NCBI GenBank assembly: GCA_016278515.1
Contig: JADQBR010000060.1
Span: forward strand, 62,001 to 126,000
DNA length: 64,000 nt
Reading direction: 5' to 3'
DNA from: Bacillota bacterium
Lineage (GTDB): Bacteria > Bacillota > JADQBR01
Shown: in pieces, positions 1 through 9,089 of the stretch
Layout: every line of letters begins with the position of its first letter
Numbering within the stretch: the stretch's first letter is position 1
Program-made: the position numbers and the translations under genes
Notes under the pieces: generated by a model
Told to the model about the DNA's origin: nothing
What the model saw: only the letters and a program-made list of their open reading frames with translations
The model's database searches: none

Positions 1-589
1 CCTTTAACGTTTTTACCAATTCTTCTATTTTCATTGTAGAAATAGGGTCTAACGCCGAAGTAGGTTCATCCATTAACAAGACATCCGGCTCTACTGCCAG
101 TAAACGGGCAATACATAACCGCTGCTGCTGGCCGCCGGATAATCCCAATGCGGGGCTAGTCAGTCTATTTTTAACCTCTTCCCACAGCGCCGCTTGTCTG
201 AGACTTTTTTCCACCAACTCATCTAGTTGTTTTTTATCCTTGAGACCATGAATTCTAGGACCATATGCCACATTGTCGTAGATGGACTTGGGAAACGGGT
301 TAGGTTTTTGAAATACCATTCCCACCTGTTTTCTTAATTCTACAACATCCACCTTTGGTCCATAAATATCTTCTCCATCAATTAACACATTACCTTTAAC
401 AGTAGTCTCAGCAATCAGGTCATTCATACGGTTTAGCACTCTCAAAAACGTTGACTTACCGCAACCGGAGGGACCAATTAGAGCAGTAATTTGTTTTTCC
501 TCAACACTTATGTTAATTGCTTTTAATGCATGAAATGCATCATAATACATATTTAAGTCTTTGGTAGTAATCTTAACATTATCTGTCAT
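1..589 (-). CDS. pstB: Phosphate ABC transporter ATP-binding protein PstB (3' end cut by window)
   Basis: ATPase of the high-affinity phosphate importer, acting on the inner face of the membrane with PstA and PstC. The reverse strand opens with [20 protein letters not shown] and carries Walker [10 protein letters not shown], the signature LSGGQQQR and Walker [14 protein letters not shown], so it is a typical PstB. The ATG at 587-589 has an AGGTGAT ribosome site just upstream. About 196 codons are visible of the roughly 250 usual for the family; the C-terminus runs off the left edge. It is the last visible gene of the pstSCAB operon, 10 bases after pstA. Confidence 0.95.
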   Translation of the reverse strand, partial: MTDNVKITTKDLNMYYDAFHALKAINISVEEKQITALIGPSGCGKSTFLRVLNRMNDLIAETTVKGNVLIDGEDIYGPKVDVVELRKQVGMVFQKPNPFPKSIYDNVAYGPRIHGLKDKKQLDELVEKSLRQAALWEEVKNRLTSPALGLSGGQQQRLCIARLLAVEPDVLLMDEPTSALDPISTMKIEELVKTLK

Positions 590-599
590 AAAATCACCT

Positions 600-1451
600 C
601 TAACGAACAGCTTTACGCCGGAAATACGAACGTAAAATAACTGCGATTAAGTTCATAGAAAATACCAATATTATCAGTACCAATGCGGTACCGTAAGCCA
701 AAGGCCGCACCTGTTCAATGGCGTGATGCTGGGTGGCCATAATATATAAATGGTAAGGCAGTGCCATAAACTGGCTGTAAACCGAATCCGGCAAAAAAGG
801 AAGATAAAATGCTACACCTGTAAACAATATGGGCGCAGTCTCGCCCGCTGCCCGAGCCAGCCCTAAAATAACACCAGTCAAGATACCGGGGATCGCTAAG
901 GGCAATACATTAGTCTTGATTGCCTGCCACTTTGTTGCACCTAAAGCTAATGCACCATCTCTATAAGCATTAGGTACTGTCTTTAACGCCTCCTCGCTTG
1001 CAGTAATTATTACCGGCAGTGTCAATAATCCCAGTGTCATTCCTGCAGCCATCAATGAAGTTCCCAGTCCAAATAATCGTACAAATAAAGCCACCCCAAA
1101 CAAACCAAACACTATGGAAGGTACCCCAGCCAAATTTCTAATGGATAAGCGTATCAATCTGGTCATTTTTGTTTTTACGGCATATTCATTGAGATAAATT
1201 GCTGCAAAGATCCCTAAAGGAACCGCCAATACAGCAGTAATTAAGGTGACAAAAAATGTACCTATAATTGCTGGCAGGATGCCTCCCTCTGTCATGCCGT
1301 TTTTCGGAGCAGTAGTCAAGAATTCCCAAGAAATGGCGCCTGTACCTTTGATAATAATATCACCTAGAATAACAACTAATATTAGTAAGACAAATAATGC
1401 CGCAATTCTCAGTAAAGTAAAACCCGCTAATTCCCTGCCCCTACTAGTCAT
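600..1451 (-). CDS. pstA: Phosphate ABC transporter permease PstA
   Basis: Membrane subunit of the phosphate importer, 283 residues with about six hydrophobic helices. The permease EAA-type loop is seen around residues 155-185 ([20 protein letters not shown]), which contacts the PstB ATPase. The ATG overlaps the pstC stop by one base (TAATG) and has a strong AGGAGGTGG ribosome site, so translation is probably coupled to pstC. Length and order match the standard pstSCAB operon. It is expected to be controlled by PhoP through the promoter upstream of pstS. Confidence 0.95.
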   Translation of the reverse strand: MTSRGRELAGFTLLRIAALFVLLILVVILGDIIIKGTGAISWEFLTTAPKNGMTEGGILPAIIGTFFVTLITAVLAVPLGIFAAIYLNEYAVKTKMTRLIRLSIRNLAGVPSIVFGLFGVALFVRLFGLGTSLMAAGMTLGLLTLPVIITASEEALKTVPNAYRDGALALGATKWQAIKTNVLPLAIPGILTGVILGLARAAGETAPILFTGVAFYLPFLPDSVYSQFMALPYHLYIMATQHHAIEQVRPLAYGTALVLIILVFSMNLIAVILRSYFRRKAVR

Positions 1452-2326
1452 TATTCCACCTCCTGATACCGCTGCAGTATCATATCAGATGCTAAATTTA
1501 CCAAGAAAGTCATAATGAATAAGACCAACCCCACTGCGAACAAAACATAAAAGTGAGTGGTATTAAACGGTACTTCTCCCAACTCAATAGCAACAGTGGC
1601 TGTCATAGTACGAACTGAACCTAAAAAGGAATTCGGCATGGCCGGGGCATTGCCAGTAGCCATTAGTACTGTCATCGTCTCACCAATAGCCCGTCCCATC
1701 CCTAACATGACGGCGGCAGTGATGCCTGACAGAGCTGCAGGTATTACTACTTTAACAAGCGTGGTCCATTTACCCGCTCCTAAGGCCAAGGATGCTTGAC
1801 GATAATCGTCCGGTACCGCAGTAATTGCGTCTTCCGCCAAAGAAATAATAGTGGGTAAAGACATTATTCCCAACAATATAGAACCATTTATGGCGTTCAG
1901 CCCATTAGATAAATTAAAAATTTGCGCAATCCATGGACCAAGCACCACAATACCAAAAAAACCTACAACCACTGAAGGTATGCCAGCTAATACTTCGATA
2001 ACTGGTTTAATAACCTCTCGCTCCCTAGGGCTTGCCACCTCTGCAATATATGCTGCCGTTAAAACGCCTAATGGCACTGAAAATAGCATGGCTCCAATAG
2101 TAACCATCAACGTGCTTAAAATTATGGGCAGTATTCCGAAGCTGCTTTCGTTATAGCCTCCCGGATTCCAGACAGGACCGAGCAGAAATTCGCCCGCACT
2201 TATCTGAGAAAATGCAGGCAAACTATTCTTAATAAGCAGAATAAATATTCCAGCCAGTATTAAAACTACAATAAGCGCATTACCGAGAAAAAACGTTTTG
2301 TAGAGTTTCTCCTTGAAACGATTCAT
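1451..2326 (-). CDS. pstC: Phosphate ABC transporter permease PstC
   Basis: Partner permease of PstA in the phosphate import channel; 291 residues starting MNRFKEKLYKTFFLGN. I chose the internal ATG at 2324-2326 over an upstream in-frame start because a GGGGGGAG ribosome site sits five bases before it. About six membrane helices are seen, with the EAA-type loop EDAITAVPDDYRQASLALGA in the middle. The gene follows pstS after a 74-base gap that contains a hairpin, which may lower pstCAB expression relative to the binding protein. Confidence 0.94.
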   Translation of the reverse strand: MNRFKEKLYKTFFLGNALIVVLILAGIFILLIKNSLPAFSQISAGEFLLGPVWNPGGYNESSFGILPIILSTLMVTIGAMLFSVPLGVLTAAYIAEVASPREREVIKPVIEVLAGIPSVVVGFFGIVVLGPWIAQIFNLSNGLNAINGSILLGIMSLPTIISLAEDAITAVPDDYRQASLALGAGKWTTLVKVVIPAALSGITAAVMLGMGRAIGETMTVLMATGNAPAMPNSFLGSVRTMTATVAIELGEVPFNTTHFYVLFAVGLVLFIMTFLVNLASDMILQRYQEVE

Positions 2327-2351
2327 GATACTCCCCCCAGCTAAGTATGTA

Positions 2352-2391
2352 CTCAAGAGACCCAGCATCTTTCACTAACGTTGGGTCTGAG
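2352..2391 (-). other. Intercistronic hairpin between pstS and pstC
   Basis: AGACCCA (2358-2364) pairs with TGGGTCT (2382-2388), and outer CTCA/TGAG bases can extend the stem. There is no T-run after it, so it is not a full terminator. In pst operons such a hairpin often protects or partly terminates the message so that more PstS than PstCAB is made; that role here is inference. Confidence 0.55.
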
Positions 2392-2400
2392 CACTTTGTT

Positions 2401-3303
2401 CTACTGCAAATTGTTATTGTTCTCTGCTTTAATGTCTTCCGTAACCGGGAAAAAACCTTCTTTGGTCGCAATCTCCTGTCCTTGATCACTTAGTTCAAAC
2501 TTAATAAAGTCCAGCAGGGCTCCTTCCGGTGTCCCATTAGTATATTGATATAAAGCTCTAGCTACAGGATAAGCTCCCGACATCACATCTTCTTTATTTA
2601 AGGGACTTACATAAGGGGAATTTTCATCCTTCGCAATTTTTACAACACTTAACCCTTCTGCTTGGTTACCGGCTTCATCCACTACATAACCCACACCAAC
2701 ATAACCAATACCGGCTGAGTCTGTTTTAATCCCTTCTACTATCTGAGCGTTACCATTCAGACGCTTCATATTTTCACTGTAGTCACTTTTTAAGATAGTA
2801 TCCCTAAAAAATACAAAGGTTCCGGAGTTATTCTGCCGGCCATATAATGATATTTCTTGGTCACTGCCACCCACATCTGCCCAGTTTGTAATGTCTCCGC
2901 GGTAAATTGCACCCAATTGCTCTACGGTTAAATTTTCCACCGGATTATCGGGATGAGCAATAATGGATAAGCCATCCATAGCTACTACTATTGGTACTGG
3001 TTCAACACCGTTTGACTGCGCCTGTTCTACCTCTTCATCCTTCATAGGACGTGATGCGTTGGCAATATCAACTTCGCCGTTAATAAGAGCTGCAATACCT
3101 GTACCGGAACCACCTCCGGTCACCGCTACTTTAGTTTCATTCTCTTGCATGAACTGTTCTGCCATTCTTTGTACTAAGCTTAGTTCTGTATCAGAGCCTT
3201 TGATCTGCAGCATTTCCTGGGAAGCGCCGCCTTTTGCACAGCCGCTAACTAAAAGTGTTCCCATCAATAATAAGCTAACAATAATAAATCCGATTTTTTT
3301 CAA
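2401..3303 (-). CDS. pstS: Phosphate-binding lipoprotein PstS
   Basis: Extracytoplasmic phosphate-binding protein of the Pst importer, 300 residues. The N-terminus has a lipoprotein signal with lipobox LVSGC, so Cys22 is the likely lipid anchor to the outer face of the membrane. Typical PstS phosphate-contact segments are visible: the SDTELSLVQ start, TGGGSGTGIAAL, ASRPMKDEE and GRQNNSGTFVFF. It is the first gene of the operon and lies directly downstream of a clear PhoP box, so induction by phosphate starvation is expected. Confidence 0.95.
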   Translation of the reverse strand: MKKIGFIIVSLLLMGTLLVSGCAKGGASQEMLQIKGSDTELSLVQRMAEQFMQENETKVAVTGGGSGTGIAALINGEVDIANASRPMKDEEVEQAQSNGVEPVPIVVAMDGLSIIAHPDNPVENLTVEQLGAIYRGDITNWADVGGSDQEISLYGRQNNSGTFVFFRDTILKSDYSENMKRLNGNAQIVEGIKTDSAGIGYVGVGYVVDEAGNQAEGLSVVKIAKDENSPYVSPLNKEDVMSGAYPVARALYQYTNGTPEGALLDFIKFELSDQGQEIATKEGFFPVTEDIKAENNNNLQ

Positions 3304-3364
3304 AATTTTTGCCCCTTTCTTTGACAGATTTTAATACTATTTTGTTTAGTGTTTCTATAATGCT

Positions 3365-3418
3365 AGTATAGTATTACTTTGTTAAGTTAAATTTAGACAA
3401 GTGTTAAGGAATTGTTAA
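3365..3418 (-). promoter_or_regulatory. PhoP box and promoter of the pst operon
   Basis: On the minus strand three perfect TTAACA hexamers (3413-3418, 3402-3407, 3380-3385) and one weaker CTAAAT (3391-3396) lie at an exact 11-base period, that is TTAACA-N5 repeats as in the Bacillus subtilis PhoP box. A -10-like TATACT follows at 3365-3370. The neighbouring phoP-phoR pair supplies the likely regulator. Confidence 0.85.
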
Positions 3419-3442
3419 GAATTATACCTTGAATCTTAGACT

Positions 3443-3480
3443 AAAAAGGCTCCCAAAAGCATTTACGCTCTTGGAAGCCT
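3443..3480 (-). terminator. Rho-independent terminator after phoR
   Basis: A 14-base stem (3447-3460 with 3467-3480, two G-U pairs) has a six-base loop and is followed on the minus strand by TTTTTAG. It overlaps the last codons of phoR. It separates phoPR from the pst promoter. Confidence 0.85.
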
Positions 3481-5214
3481 CACAATAAATTCCGCACCCT
3501 GTTCCGGTTTACTCTGAACACTGATGGAACCTTGATGATTTTCTATAATATGTTTTACAATAGCCAACCCTAAACCGGTGCCTCCCTGTTTACGAGAACG
3601 TGCTTTATCCACCCGATAAAATCTTTCGAAAATCCTACCTAAAGCCTTTTGGGGTATCCCCGCACCAGTATCTTTAAAAGAAATAACAGCTTTATCCTTA
3701 TCTATAGTTCCCATAATGTTGATTTTCCCATTTTCTGGCGTATACTTAATTGCATTATCCAGTAGGTTAATGACCACCTGCTCCAGACCATTACCGTCAC
3801 CTTTAACAAAAAAGAGATGAGGTAAGTTAACAATTACCTCCTGAGTTTTGGCTGCAGCTTGAGGCCGCATTTGTTCGACAACGCCGGTTATCAATCGAGC
3901 TAAGTCAACCTTCTTAAAATCTGTATAGGCTTTACCTGATTCTATTTTAGATAGTTCCAGTAAGTCATCAATTAAGCTGTTTAAGCGTTGGGTCTCTTTA
4001 GCCATTATCTTTAAGAACCGCTGTCTCACTGCAGGGGCCATGTCAGGTTCTTCTTGCATGGTTTCTATAAATCCTTTTATTGAAGTGAGTGGCGTCCCCA
4101 GTTCATGAGACACATTTGCCAATAAATCTTTTCGCATTTGTTCCACCTGGCGCAGTTGAGTAATGTCCAAAAAAACTGCAATTACGCCATTAATAACACC
4201 ATTATGAATTATAGGCGCTAAGTGAACTAAAGAAATCTGCCTTTTTGGATGCATCAAAGTAATTTCACAGCTGGTCACTTTACCATCAGCCAAAATTTTC
4301 TCAATTTCCTCGTTCAAACGATGACTGCGCATGACTTCCAAATTGTGACGTCCTGCCGCAGTTAATCCCTTAAGTCCCAGCTCCTTTTCGGCCGCATTGT
4401 TTATTAATTCAACTTCTCCTTCACTATTAAGCATCATAACCCCGCTGACCATATTATTGAGGACAGTTTCTAATTTATGCCGATGTTGATTAATCTCGAT
4501 CACTTTTTCTCTCAATATTTCAGCCATATAATTAATAGTTCGGCCAAGCACCGATATTTCATCATCAGTCGCAGGCACAAAGCGGGCTTCGAAATCACCA
4601 TTTGCTATATCTCCGGCTACTTGAGTAATTTCCTCCAGCGGCTTAGTTAAGGACGAGGCCAGTTTAAAGCTGACCAGCAAACCCAATAGCAGAGCCGCTA
4701 ACATTGCAGCTATAAGAGTTCCTTTAATCCGTGTAAAAATTAACGATATATCAGACACCGGCATAGCTAACCGCACTATGGCTAACTGATTATCTCGTTC
4801 CGTCGGCAAAGCGGCATACAGCATATCAAGCTTCAGGGTGTCGCTATAACGAGTAGCTTGACCTTCTCTTCCCTCTATGGCTTGAGCAATCTCTGGCCGG
4901 TTGCTGTGGTTTTCCATCAACTGAGGATTATAGTGGGAATCCGCCAAGACCTCGCCACTACCGTCTATAACAGTAGTTCTTAGCGAAATTTCTTCTGACC
5001 ATTTCTTCACGGCTTGCTGAAGCCCTGTATCATCTAAATCACTGGTGGCGACCAATTCTCCTATAAGTCTTGTCTCAGTGAGTAAGCTCTCTGTCAGTAA
5101 ATCACGGTAATAGTTCTGTAATGGATTTAATAATAATAAAGTGAAGACAACAAGTATAAGCAGTATCATTACCGAGTAAGTCCTTACCAATTTCCATCGA
5201 ATACTTTTTTCCAT
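3463..5214 (-). CDS. phoR: Phosphate-response sensor histidine kinase PhoR
   Basis: Membrane sensor kinase of about 583 residues that would phosphorylate PhoP. Order of parts: first membrane helix near residues 12-32, an outer sensing region, a second helix near 165-190, HAMP, a PAS domain, then the HisKA box with VSHELGTPLTSIKGF (His acceptor) and HATPase motifs NLLDNAIKYTPENG, DTGAGIP and GGTGLGLAIV. The internal ATG at 5212-5214 is preferred because GGAGAG, inside the end of phoP, lies seven bases upstream. The order phoP-phoR beside pst strongly supports the phosphate role. Confidence 0.92.
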   Translation of the reverse strand: MEKSIRWKLVRTYSVMILLILVVFTLLLLNPLQNYYRDLLTESLLTETRLIGELVATSDLDDTGLQQAVKKWSEEISLRTTVIDGSGEVLADSHYNPQLMENHSNRPEIAQAIEGREGQATRYSDTLKLDMLYAALPTERDNQLAIVRLAMPVSDISLIFTRIKGTLIAAMLAALLLGLLVSFKLASSLTKPLEEITQVAGDIANGDFEARFVPATDDEISVLGRTINYMAEILREKVIEINQHRHKLETVLNNMVSGVMMLNSEGEVELINNAAEKELGLKGLTAAGRHNLEVMRSHRLNEEIEKILADGKVTSCEITLMHPKRQISLVHLAPIIHNGVINGVIAVFLDITQLRQVEQMRKDLLANVSHELGTPLTSIKGFIETMQEEPDMAPAVRQRFLKIMAKETQRLNSLIDDLLELSKIESGKAYTDFKKVDLARLITGVVEQMRPQAAAKTQEVIVNLPHLFFVKGDGNGLEQVVINLLDNAIKYTPENGKINIMGTIDKDKAVISFKDTGAGIPQKALGRIFERFYRVDKARSRKQGGTGLGLAIVKHIIENHQGSISVQSKPEQGAEFIVRLPRA

Positions 5215-5219
5215 GCTTA

Positions 5220-5912
5220 CTACTCTCCAAACTTGTAACCTACACCCCAAACAGTAAGAATATATTGAGGGTTAGCAGGATCTTTTTCAATTTTTTGCCG
5301 CAGGTGCCTAACGTGAACATCAATGGTACGATAATCTCCGAAGTACTCCTCGCCCCATAGTAAATCTAACAATTGTTCTCTCCCATAGACCCTTCCTGGT
5401 TGCTTGATAAACAACTCTAACAGTTCGAACTCCCTAGCAGTAAAATCGATAGCGTTTCCGTTCAGGTAAACACCTCTTTTATTAAGATCCATACTCAATC
5501 CTTTATATTGCAATATATCACTAGGTCGTTTCTGCTGAGCCGATGTGTTATTTGCACGTCGTAAAATTGCCTTTACTCTAGCAATCAGTTCCCTAGGGCT
5601 AAAAGGTTTTACCAAATAATCATCCGCACCCATTTCCAAACCCAATACTCGATCAATTTCGTCTTTCTTTGCAGTTAACATGATAATAGGAATGCTTTCG
5701 TTGGTTTTCCTAATGCTACGGCATACTTCGAAACCGTCCTTACAAGGCAGCATTACATCCAATATCACTAGGTCTGGGTTTTCTTCCAGGACTTTACTTT
5801 CTGCTTCTAACCCATCCATAGCAGTAATCGTTTTGTAACCTGCATTATGCAGGTTATATGTTACCAATTCAATGATAGCTTGTTCATCATCAACAACTAA
5901 AATTTTTGACAT
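5220..5912 (-). CDS. phoP: Phosphate-response regulator PhoP (OmpR family)
   Basis: DNA-binding response regulator of 230 residues starting MSKILVVDDEQ. The receiver domain has the acidic pair DDE, the phospho-acceptor Asp in DLVILDVMLP and the Lys in DDYLVKPFSPREL. The winged-helix output domain ends in the typical GVGYKFGE. A second in-frame ATG four codons upstream is possible, with AGGGTGAT serving either. It should bind the TTAACA repeats ahead of pstS. phoR follows almost directly, so the two are co-transcribed. Confidence 0.92.
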   Translation of the reverse strand: MSKILVVDDEQAIIELVTYNLHNAGYKTITAMDGLEAESKVLEENPDLVILDVMLPCKDGFEVCRSIRKTNESIPIIMLTAKKDEIDRVLGLEMGADDYLVKPFSPRELIARVKAILRRANNTSAQQKRPSDILQYKGLSMDLNKRGVYLNGNAIDFTAREFELLELFIKQPGRVYGREQLLDLLWGEEYFGDYRTIDVHVRHLRQKIEKDPANPQYILTVWGVGYKFGE

Positions 5913-5949
5913 AATAGCAATCACCCTATCCGAAAAATAATCATCAATA

Positions 5950-6192
5950 TCAAATAATTTCTATGGATCCGCCTAGAAATTGGCCAATAACCGCACTGCT
6001 TATGGTAATAGGAATCCAAATCAGCGAAACCCCCATTTCAATACGAAGAAAAACTATAAACGGCACCGATAAGTGAACAGCAAAAAACCATTTCAAAGAA
6101 AATTTTCTCACCCTGCTTCGCCAGTACCCTAGCGGAATATTAACAAGTAAAGCGATTAAACAAGTAAAGCTAACGATTGTCAATTCCATCAT
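5950..6192 (-). CDS. Small conserved-type membrane protein, function unknown
   Basis: About 80 residues starting MMELTIVSFTCLIALL, with three hydrophobic stretches split by a basic loop (RSRVRKFSLKW), so it is probably a three-helix membrane protein. The start at the ATG-ATG pair is preferred because GGTGG lies six bases before it. It is 37 bases upstream of phoP on the same strand and may share its transcript. I do not recognise a family and assign no function. Confidence 0.6.
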   Translation of the reverse strand: MMELTIVSFTCLIALLVNIPLGYWRSRVRKFSLKWFFAVHLSVPFIVFLRIEMGVSLIWIPITISSAVIGQFLGGSIEII

Positions 6193-6345
6193 TATTATCC
6201 ACCACCAAGTTGCTGATTGCAATTTTCTATATTATCCTAACACTAATCTAGGGGCACTGTCTATTATTTGGCATAATTTTACTGGAATATTCAATGATTA
6301 TCTTGTGCATAATAAAGTTTGAAATTAAAATAAGGAGGAGATTTC

Positions 6346-6498
6346 ATGCCTGATAAAATTAAATGCACTGTTTCAAACTGTAATTTTTGGGATAACCAAC
6401 TATGCAAGGCTTCTGCCATAGAAGTAAGCGTAGATGGTGGAGGAGCCATGGCAAAAAGCGATATGCAAACTCAGTGTCATACCTTTGAAGGTAAATAA
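6346..6498 (+). CDS. DUF1540 domain protein
   Basis: A 50-residue protein starting MPDKIKCTVSNCNFWDNQ, with four Cys in the DUF1540 pattern: C-x4-C-x6-C near the N-terminus, the A-x-x-I-x-V strand, and a closing QCHTF. Such Cys-rich miniproteins are common in Clostridia and are presumed metal-binding; the function is unknown. The ribosome site AAGGAGGAG is very strong and a terminator follows at once, so it is a single-gene unit. Confidence 0.88.
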   Translation: MPDKIKCTVSNCNFWDNQLCKASAIEVSVDGGGAMAKSDMQTQCHTFEGK

Positions 6499-6504
6499 CA
6501 CCAA

Positions 6505-6538
6505 AACAATCCCGTAATATCGGGGTTGTTTATTTTTT
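6505..6538 (+). terminator. Rho-independent terminator after the DUF1540 gene
   Basis: AACAATCCCG pairs with CGGGGTTGTT around a TAATAT loop and is followed by TATTTTTTT on the plus strand. It begins within ten bases of the stop codon. Confidence 0.93.
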
Positions 6539-6628
6539 TGTCATAATCATCACCACCTCAGCATACATTTCTGTATTGTAATAAAGCTTGTACCAATTAA
6601 CAAGTTTTAAAAACAGGTGGTGCTGATT

Positions 6629-7735
6629 ATGTTAAGAAAACCCAATGCTATGATGCTGCTTGCCCTTGGGTTAATAATTTTATTAGGCATTGTTATAAAC
6701 ATGCCTGATATACCTGACAACCTACACAGCATAAAGGTATCTTATTCAGACCTGAACACAGAACGAAGCATTTCAAATTCCGAGCAGTTAAAAATTTTCG
6801 TAAGTCTATTAAATGACGACGAACAACTCTCGCCTATGCTGTGGTACGGCCGAAAACAGGTTACCCTTTCCATAGGTACTGGTGATTATGTTTATTCATA
6901 TGATGGAAAGTATCTTTACAATAACGCTAAAAGCACACGACTGCAACCGGACGAACAAACTGTCAAACTGCTCAATGATAATTTCGAAGTTTTAGCAAGA
7001 GACACTTTTGCCACTATCAAATCATGGTCTCAAGTCAACAAACTGTTACCTGTAAAGTCCACAGCAAGAATTTACGATTTAGAGACCGGTTTATCGTTTA
7101 TGGTTCAGCGCCGGGCCGGAACTTATCACGCGGACGTTCAGCCTCTTACCGAGGAAGATACCGCAATTATGAAAGATATCTTCAAAGATAAATGGACATG
7201 GAAACGAAGGGCAATTATAGTTCAAACAGGCAATATAAGAATAGCTGCTTCCATGAACGGTATGCCCCATGGTCAGGGCGCACTTAGAAACAATTTTCCA
7301 GGTCACTTTTGCATCCATTTCTATAACAGTTTAACCCACGGGAGCCGCAGTAGGGATACGGCACATCACATTATGATAGCTAAGGCGGGTGGAACTCTTG
7401 AGAGTCACCTTAAAACCGCAACCCCATTGGAAGTAGCTAATACGTTTCTTTTGGGTATGGAACAACAAGATCAGTATTTATTAAAGGTAACCAGTAAAAT
7501 AATTGAACCTAAAGATTTAAGTCTCTTGGACAATCTGGATAATTGGGAAGACATAAATTTTGAAACACCAAAATTAAAAGATGATGCCCACACTAAAATG
7601 TTTTACGTAATCCCTGTAGAACTAGGCTTGCTGCCAAAAAACTCTAACCAAAGAACATACCTTCAAAAATCGCTAGTCCTAACCAGAGAGACCCTAACCT
7701 CCCCCTGGCTCATAGACCTCCGCCTCAGCCTCTAA
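6629..7735 (+). CDS. Membrane-anchored protein with a conserved His/Asp-rich C-terminal domain, function unknown
   Basis: A 368-residue protein with one N-terminal helix (residues 8-25) that is either an anchor or an uncleaved signal, followed by an extracytoplasmic region. The ATG at 6629 is chosen because AGGTGG sits before it; an in-frame GTG 12 bases upstream overlaps that site. Residues about 145-240 match the C-terminus of the LysM protein at 36252-37508: VQR, HADV, PLT, W-x-W, IAAS, MPH, GHF, IHF and NS shared in order. The repeated His and Asp suggest a metal site or hydrolase, but this is inference. It is followed directly by a terminator. Confidence 0.75.
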   Translation: MLRKPNAMMLLALGLIILLGIVINMPDIPDNLHSIKVSYSDLNTERSISNSEQLKIFVSLLNDDEQLSPMLWYGRKQVTLSIGTGDYVYSYDGKYLYNNAKSTRLQPDEQTVKLLNDNFEVLARDTFATIKSWSQVNKLLPVKSTARIYDLETGLSFMVQRRAGTYHADVQPLTEEDTAIMKDIFKDKWTWKRRAIIVQTGNIRIAASMNGMPHGQGALRNNFPGHFCIHFYNSLTHGSRSRDTAHHIMIAKAGGTLESHLKTATPLEVANTFLLGMEQQDQYLLKVTSKIIEPKDLSLLDNLDNWEDINFETPKLKDDAHTKMFYVIPVELGLLPKNSNQRTYLQKSLVLTRETLTSPWLIDLRLSL

Positions 7736-7764
7736 AAAAGGACCGCTCCCGGTCCTTTTAATTT
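7736..7764 (+). terminator. Rho-independent terminator
   Basis: AAAAAGGACC and GGTCCTTTT form a stem around GCTCCC just after the stop at 7735, followed by a short T-rich tail (TTTTAATTT). Confidence 0.85.
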
Positions 7765-7804
7765 ACCCTGTCTTCTAAGTTTTATATTTTGCTCTTGAAC
7801 TTAT

Positions 7805-7881
7805 CCTGCCTCCTGAATCGCCCTTGAACTTTTCCTGCCTCCTGAATCGCCTCTTGCCTCTTGAATCCTGCCTCCTGAATC
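7805..7881. repeat. Short degenerate tandem repeat, three copies
   Basis: The 15-mer CCTGCCTCCTGAATC occurs exactly at 7805-7819, 7834-7848 and 7867-7881, with related CTTGAACTT spacers (period 29 then 33). It lies between two convergent genes and reaches the last codon of the minus-strand gene. No function is evident. Confidence 0.8.
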
Positions 7882-8863
7882 AATGTCCCATTAATCTGCT
7901 AAGCGGTATCAATTTAGAATACTCCTCAAGCGTAATCGATGTCTCCCAATAACCATAAGTTTTAGCCCATAAAATTACCCCAAAAAATATAACCATTACC
8001 ATAGCTCCAAATACCTTACTAGATACTGACCATTTTCCCAATCTAATTTCTAGTGCTTTTTCTTTTGGACAAACATCCACACAATTTAAACACCCTACAC
8101 ACTCAGGGGAATATACTCTCTTCGTGCTAGAAACTTTTAAAGCGCTGGGGCATGACTGATCACATTTTTTACAGTCAATACAATAGCTTTGATCTCGTTG
8201 TACTGCCATAGGACTGACCAAGGCCAGCACCCCCAGCAGCGCACCATAGGGACAAAGATAACGACACCAAAAGTGTTTAAAAAATACGGAAGCTACAACT
8301 AGGATAACGAGCACCGCTAAACCTGTTCCGCTAAGGTTTATAAAGAATTTTAACATCTTAACATCTGAAATTTTATTATAGTCATTTTGCAAGAAAAAAT
8401 AGACTGCCTGTACGGGCATATCTAAAAATATTATCTTGGCAAAAAAACCAAGCAGTAGGTACTTTATGGCCTTTAATATCACATCCAACGCCTTTGGCAT
8501 GGCCAACTGAACTCCGACTTTTGCTCCTGCTATACCTAATGCCTCAGACAATGCCCCGATTGGGCAAAGCCAACCGCAAAATCCCTTGCGCAATAAGAAC
8601 GCAGTTAGCAGTGCAGCAATAAAAATTACTAATCCTGCAGGATGAATAGGATCAAGCATGCCGCTGCTCAGCCAAAGCCGCAAAGACATTAAGGCACTAA
8701 TAGGAAGAAAGCCCTCTACCGAAGGCGGTCGCGAACTAAAGGTGCTCATCTGGCCTTCATAGTACATTACGAACTTGTAAAACTGCCAGCCAATATAGAG
8801 TAGGAATATTGACAGTGTTATTTGTATCCCATGGCGAGCATATTCTATCCGTGATTTCTTCAT
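7880..8863 (-). CDS. NapH/CcoG-like 4Fe-4S membrane ferredoxin
   Basis: A 327-residue membrane protein with about five helices. Two CWLCP-type motifs are seen (GFCGWLCPIGAL and WCRYLCPYGALLG), then two 4Fe-4S clusters in a cytoplasmic loop (CIDCKKCDQSCP and CVGCLNCVDVCP) before a last helix. This is the NapH/NosR/CcoG plan, used for electron transfer between quinone or a membrane partner and a reductase. The start MKKSRIEY at 8863 is set by GGAGG and by a promoter whose predicted transcript begins near 8882. No partner reductase gene is adjacent, so the acceptor is unknown. Regulation by a CRP/FNR-family protein is indicated by the operator at 8913-8934. Confidence 0.85.
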   Translation of the reverse strand: MKKSRIEYARHGIQITLSIFLLYIGWQFYKFVMYYEGQMSTFSSRPPSVEGFLPISALMSLRLWLSSGMLDPIHPAGLVIFIAALLTAFLLRKGFCGWLCPIGALSEALGIAGAKVGVQLAMPKALDVILKAIKYLLLGFFAKIIFLDMPVQAVYFFLQNDYNKISDVKMLKFFINLSGTGLAVLVILVVASVFFKHFWCRYLCPYGALLGVLALVSPMAVQRDQSYCIDCKKCDQSCPSALKVSSTKRVYSPECVGCLNCVDVCPKEKALEIRLGKWSVSSKVFGAMVMVIFFGVILWAKTYGYWETSITLEEYSKLIPLSRLMGH

Positions 8864-8888
8864 TTCTCTCCCTCCAAACTTATTTTCC

Positions 8889-8934
8889 ATTATACCTCAG
8901 GTCCTAACGGGTGGTTGTGATGCAAATCACAACC
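8889..8934 (-). promoter_or_regulatory. CRP/FNR-type operator at about -41.5 with TATAAT box
   Basis: The 22-base palindrome 8913-8934 has nine-base arms GGTTGTGAT/ATCACAACC around GCAA, that is TGTGA-N6-TCACA. On the minus strand a perfect TATAAT lies at 8889-8894 with a poor -35 (TCACAA) overlapping the palindrome. The predicted start is near 8882, which places the operator centre at about -41.5, the class II activator position. Confidence 0.85.
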
Positions 8935-9089
8935 TGATAAGTTTATAAATATTGGCTTTTTCGTCTCAATATTACTAAATATTTTTAAATAGCCACTTTG
9001 CAATCTAAAATTCTGTCTGTTCATACAGGAATCAGCCTTCTGCTGTCGAATATCATCATATGAACTGATGGGAGAGGAGCTTGTGTCAA

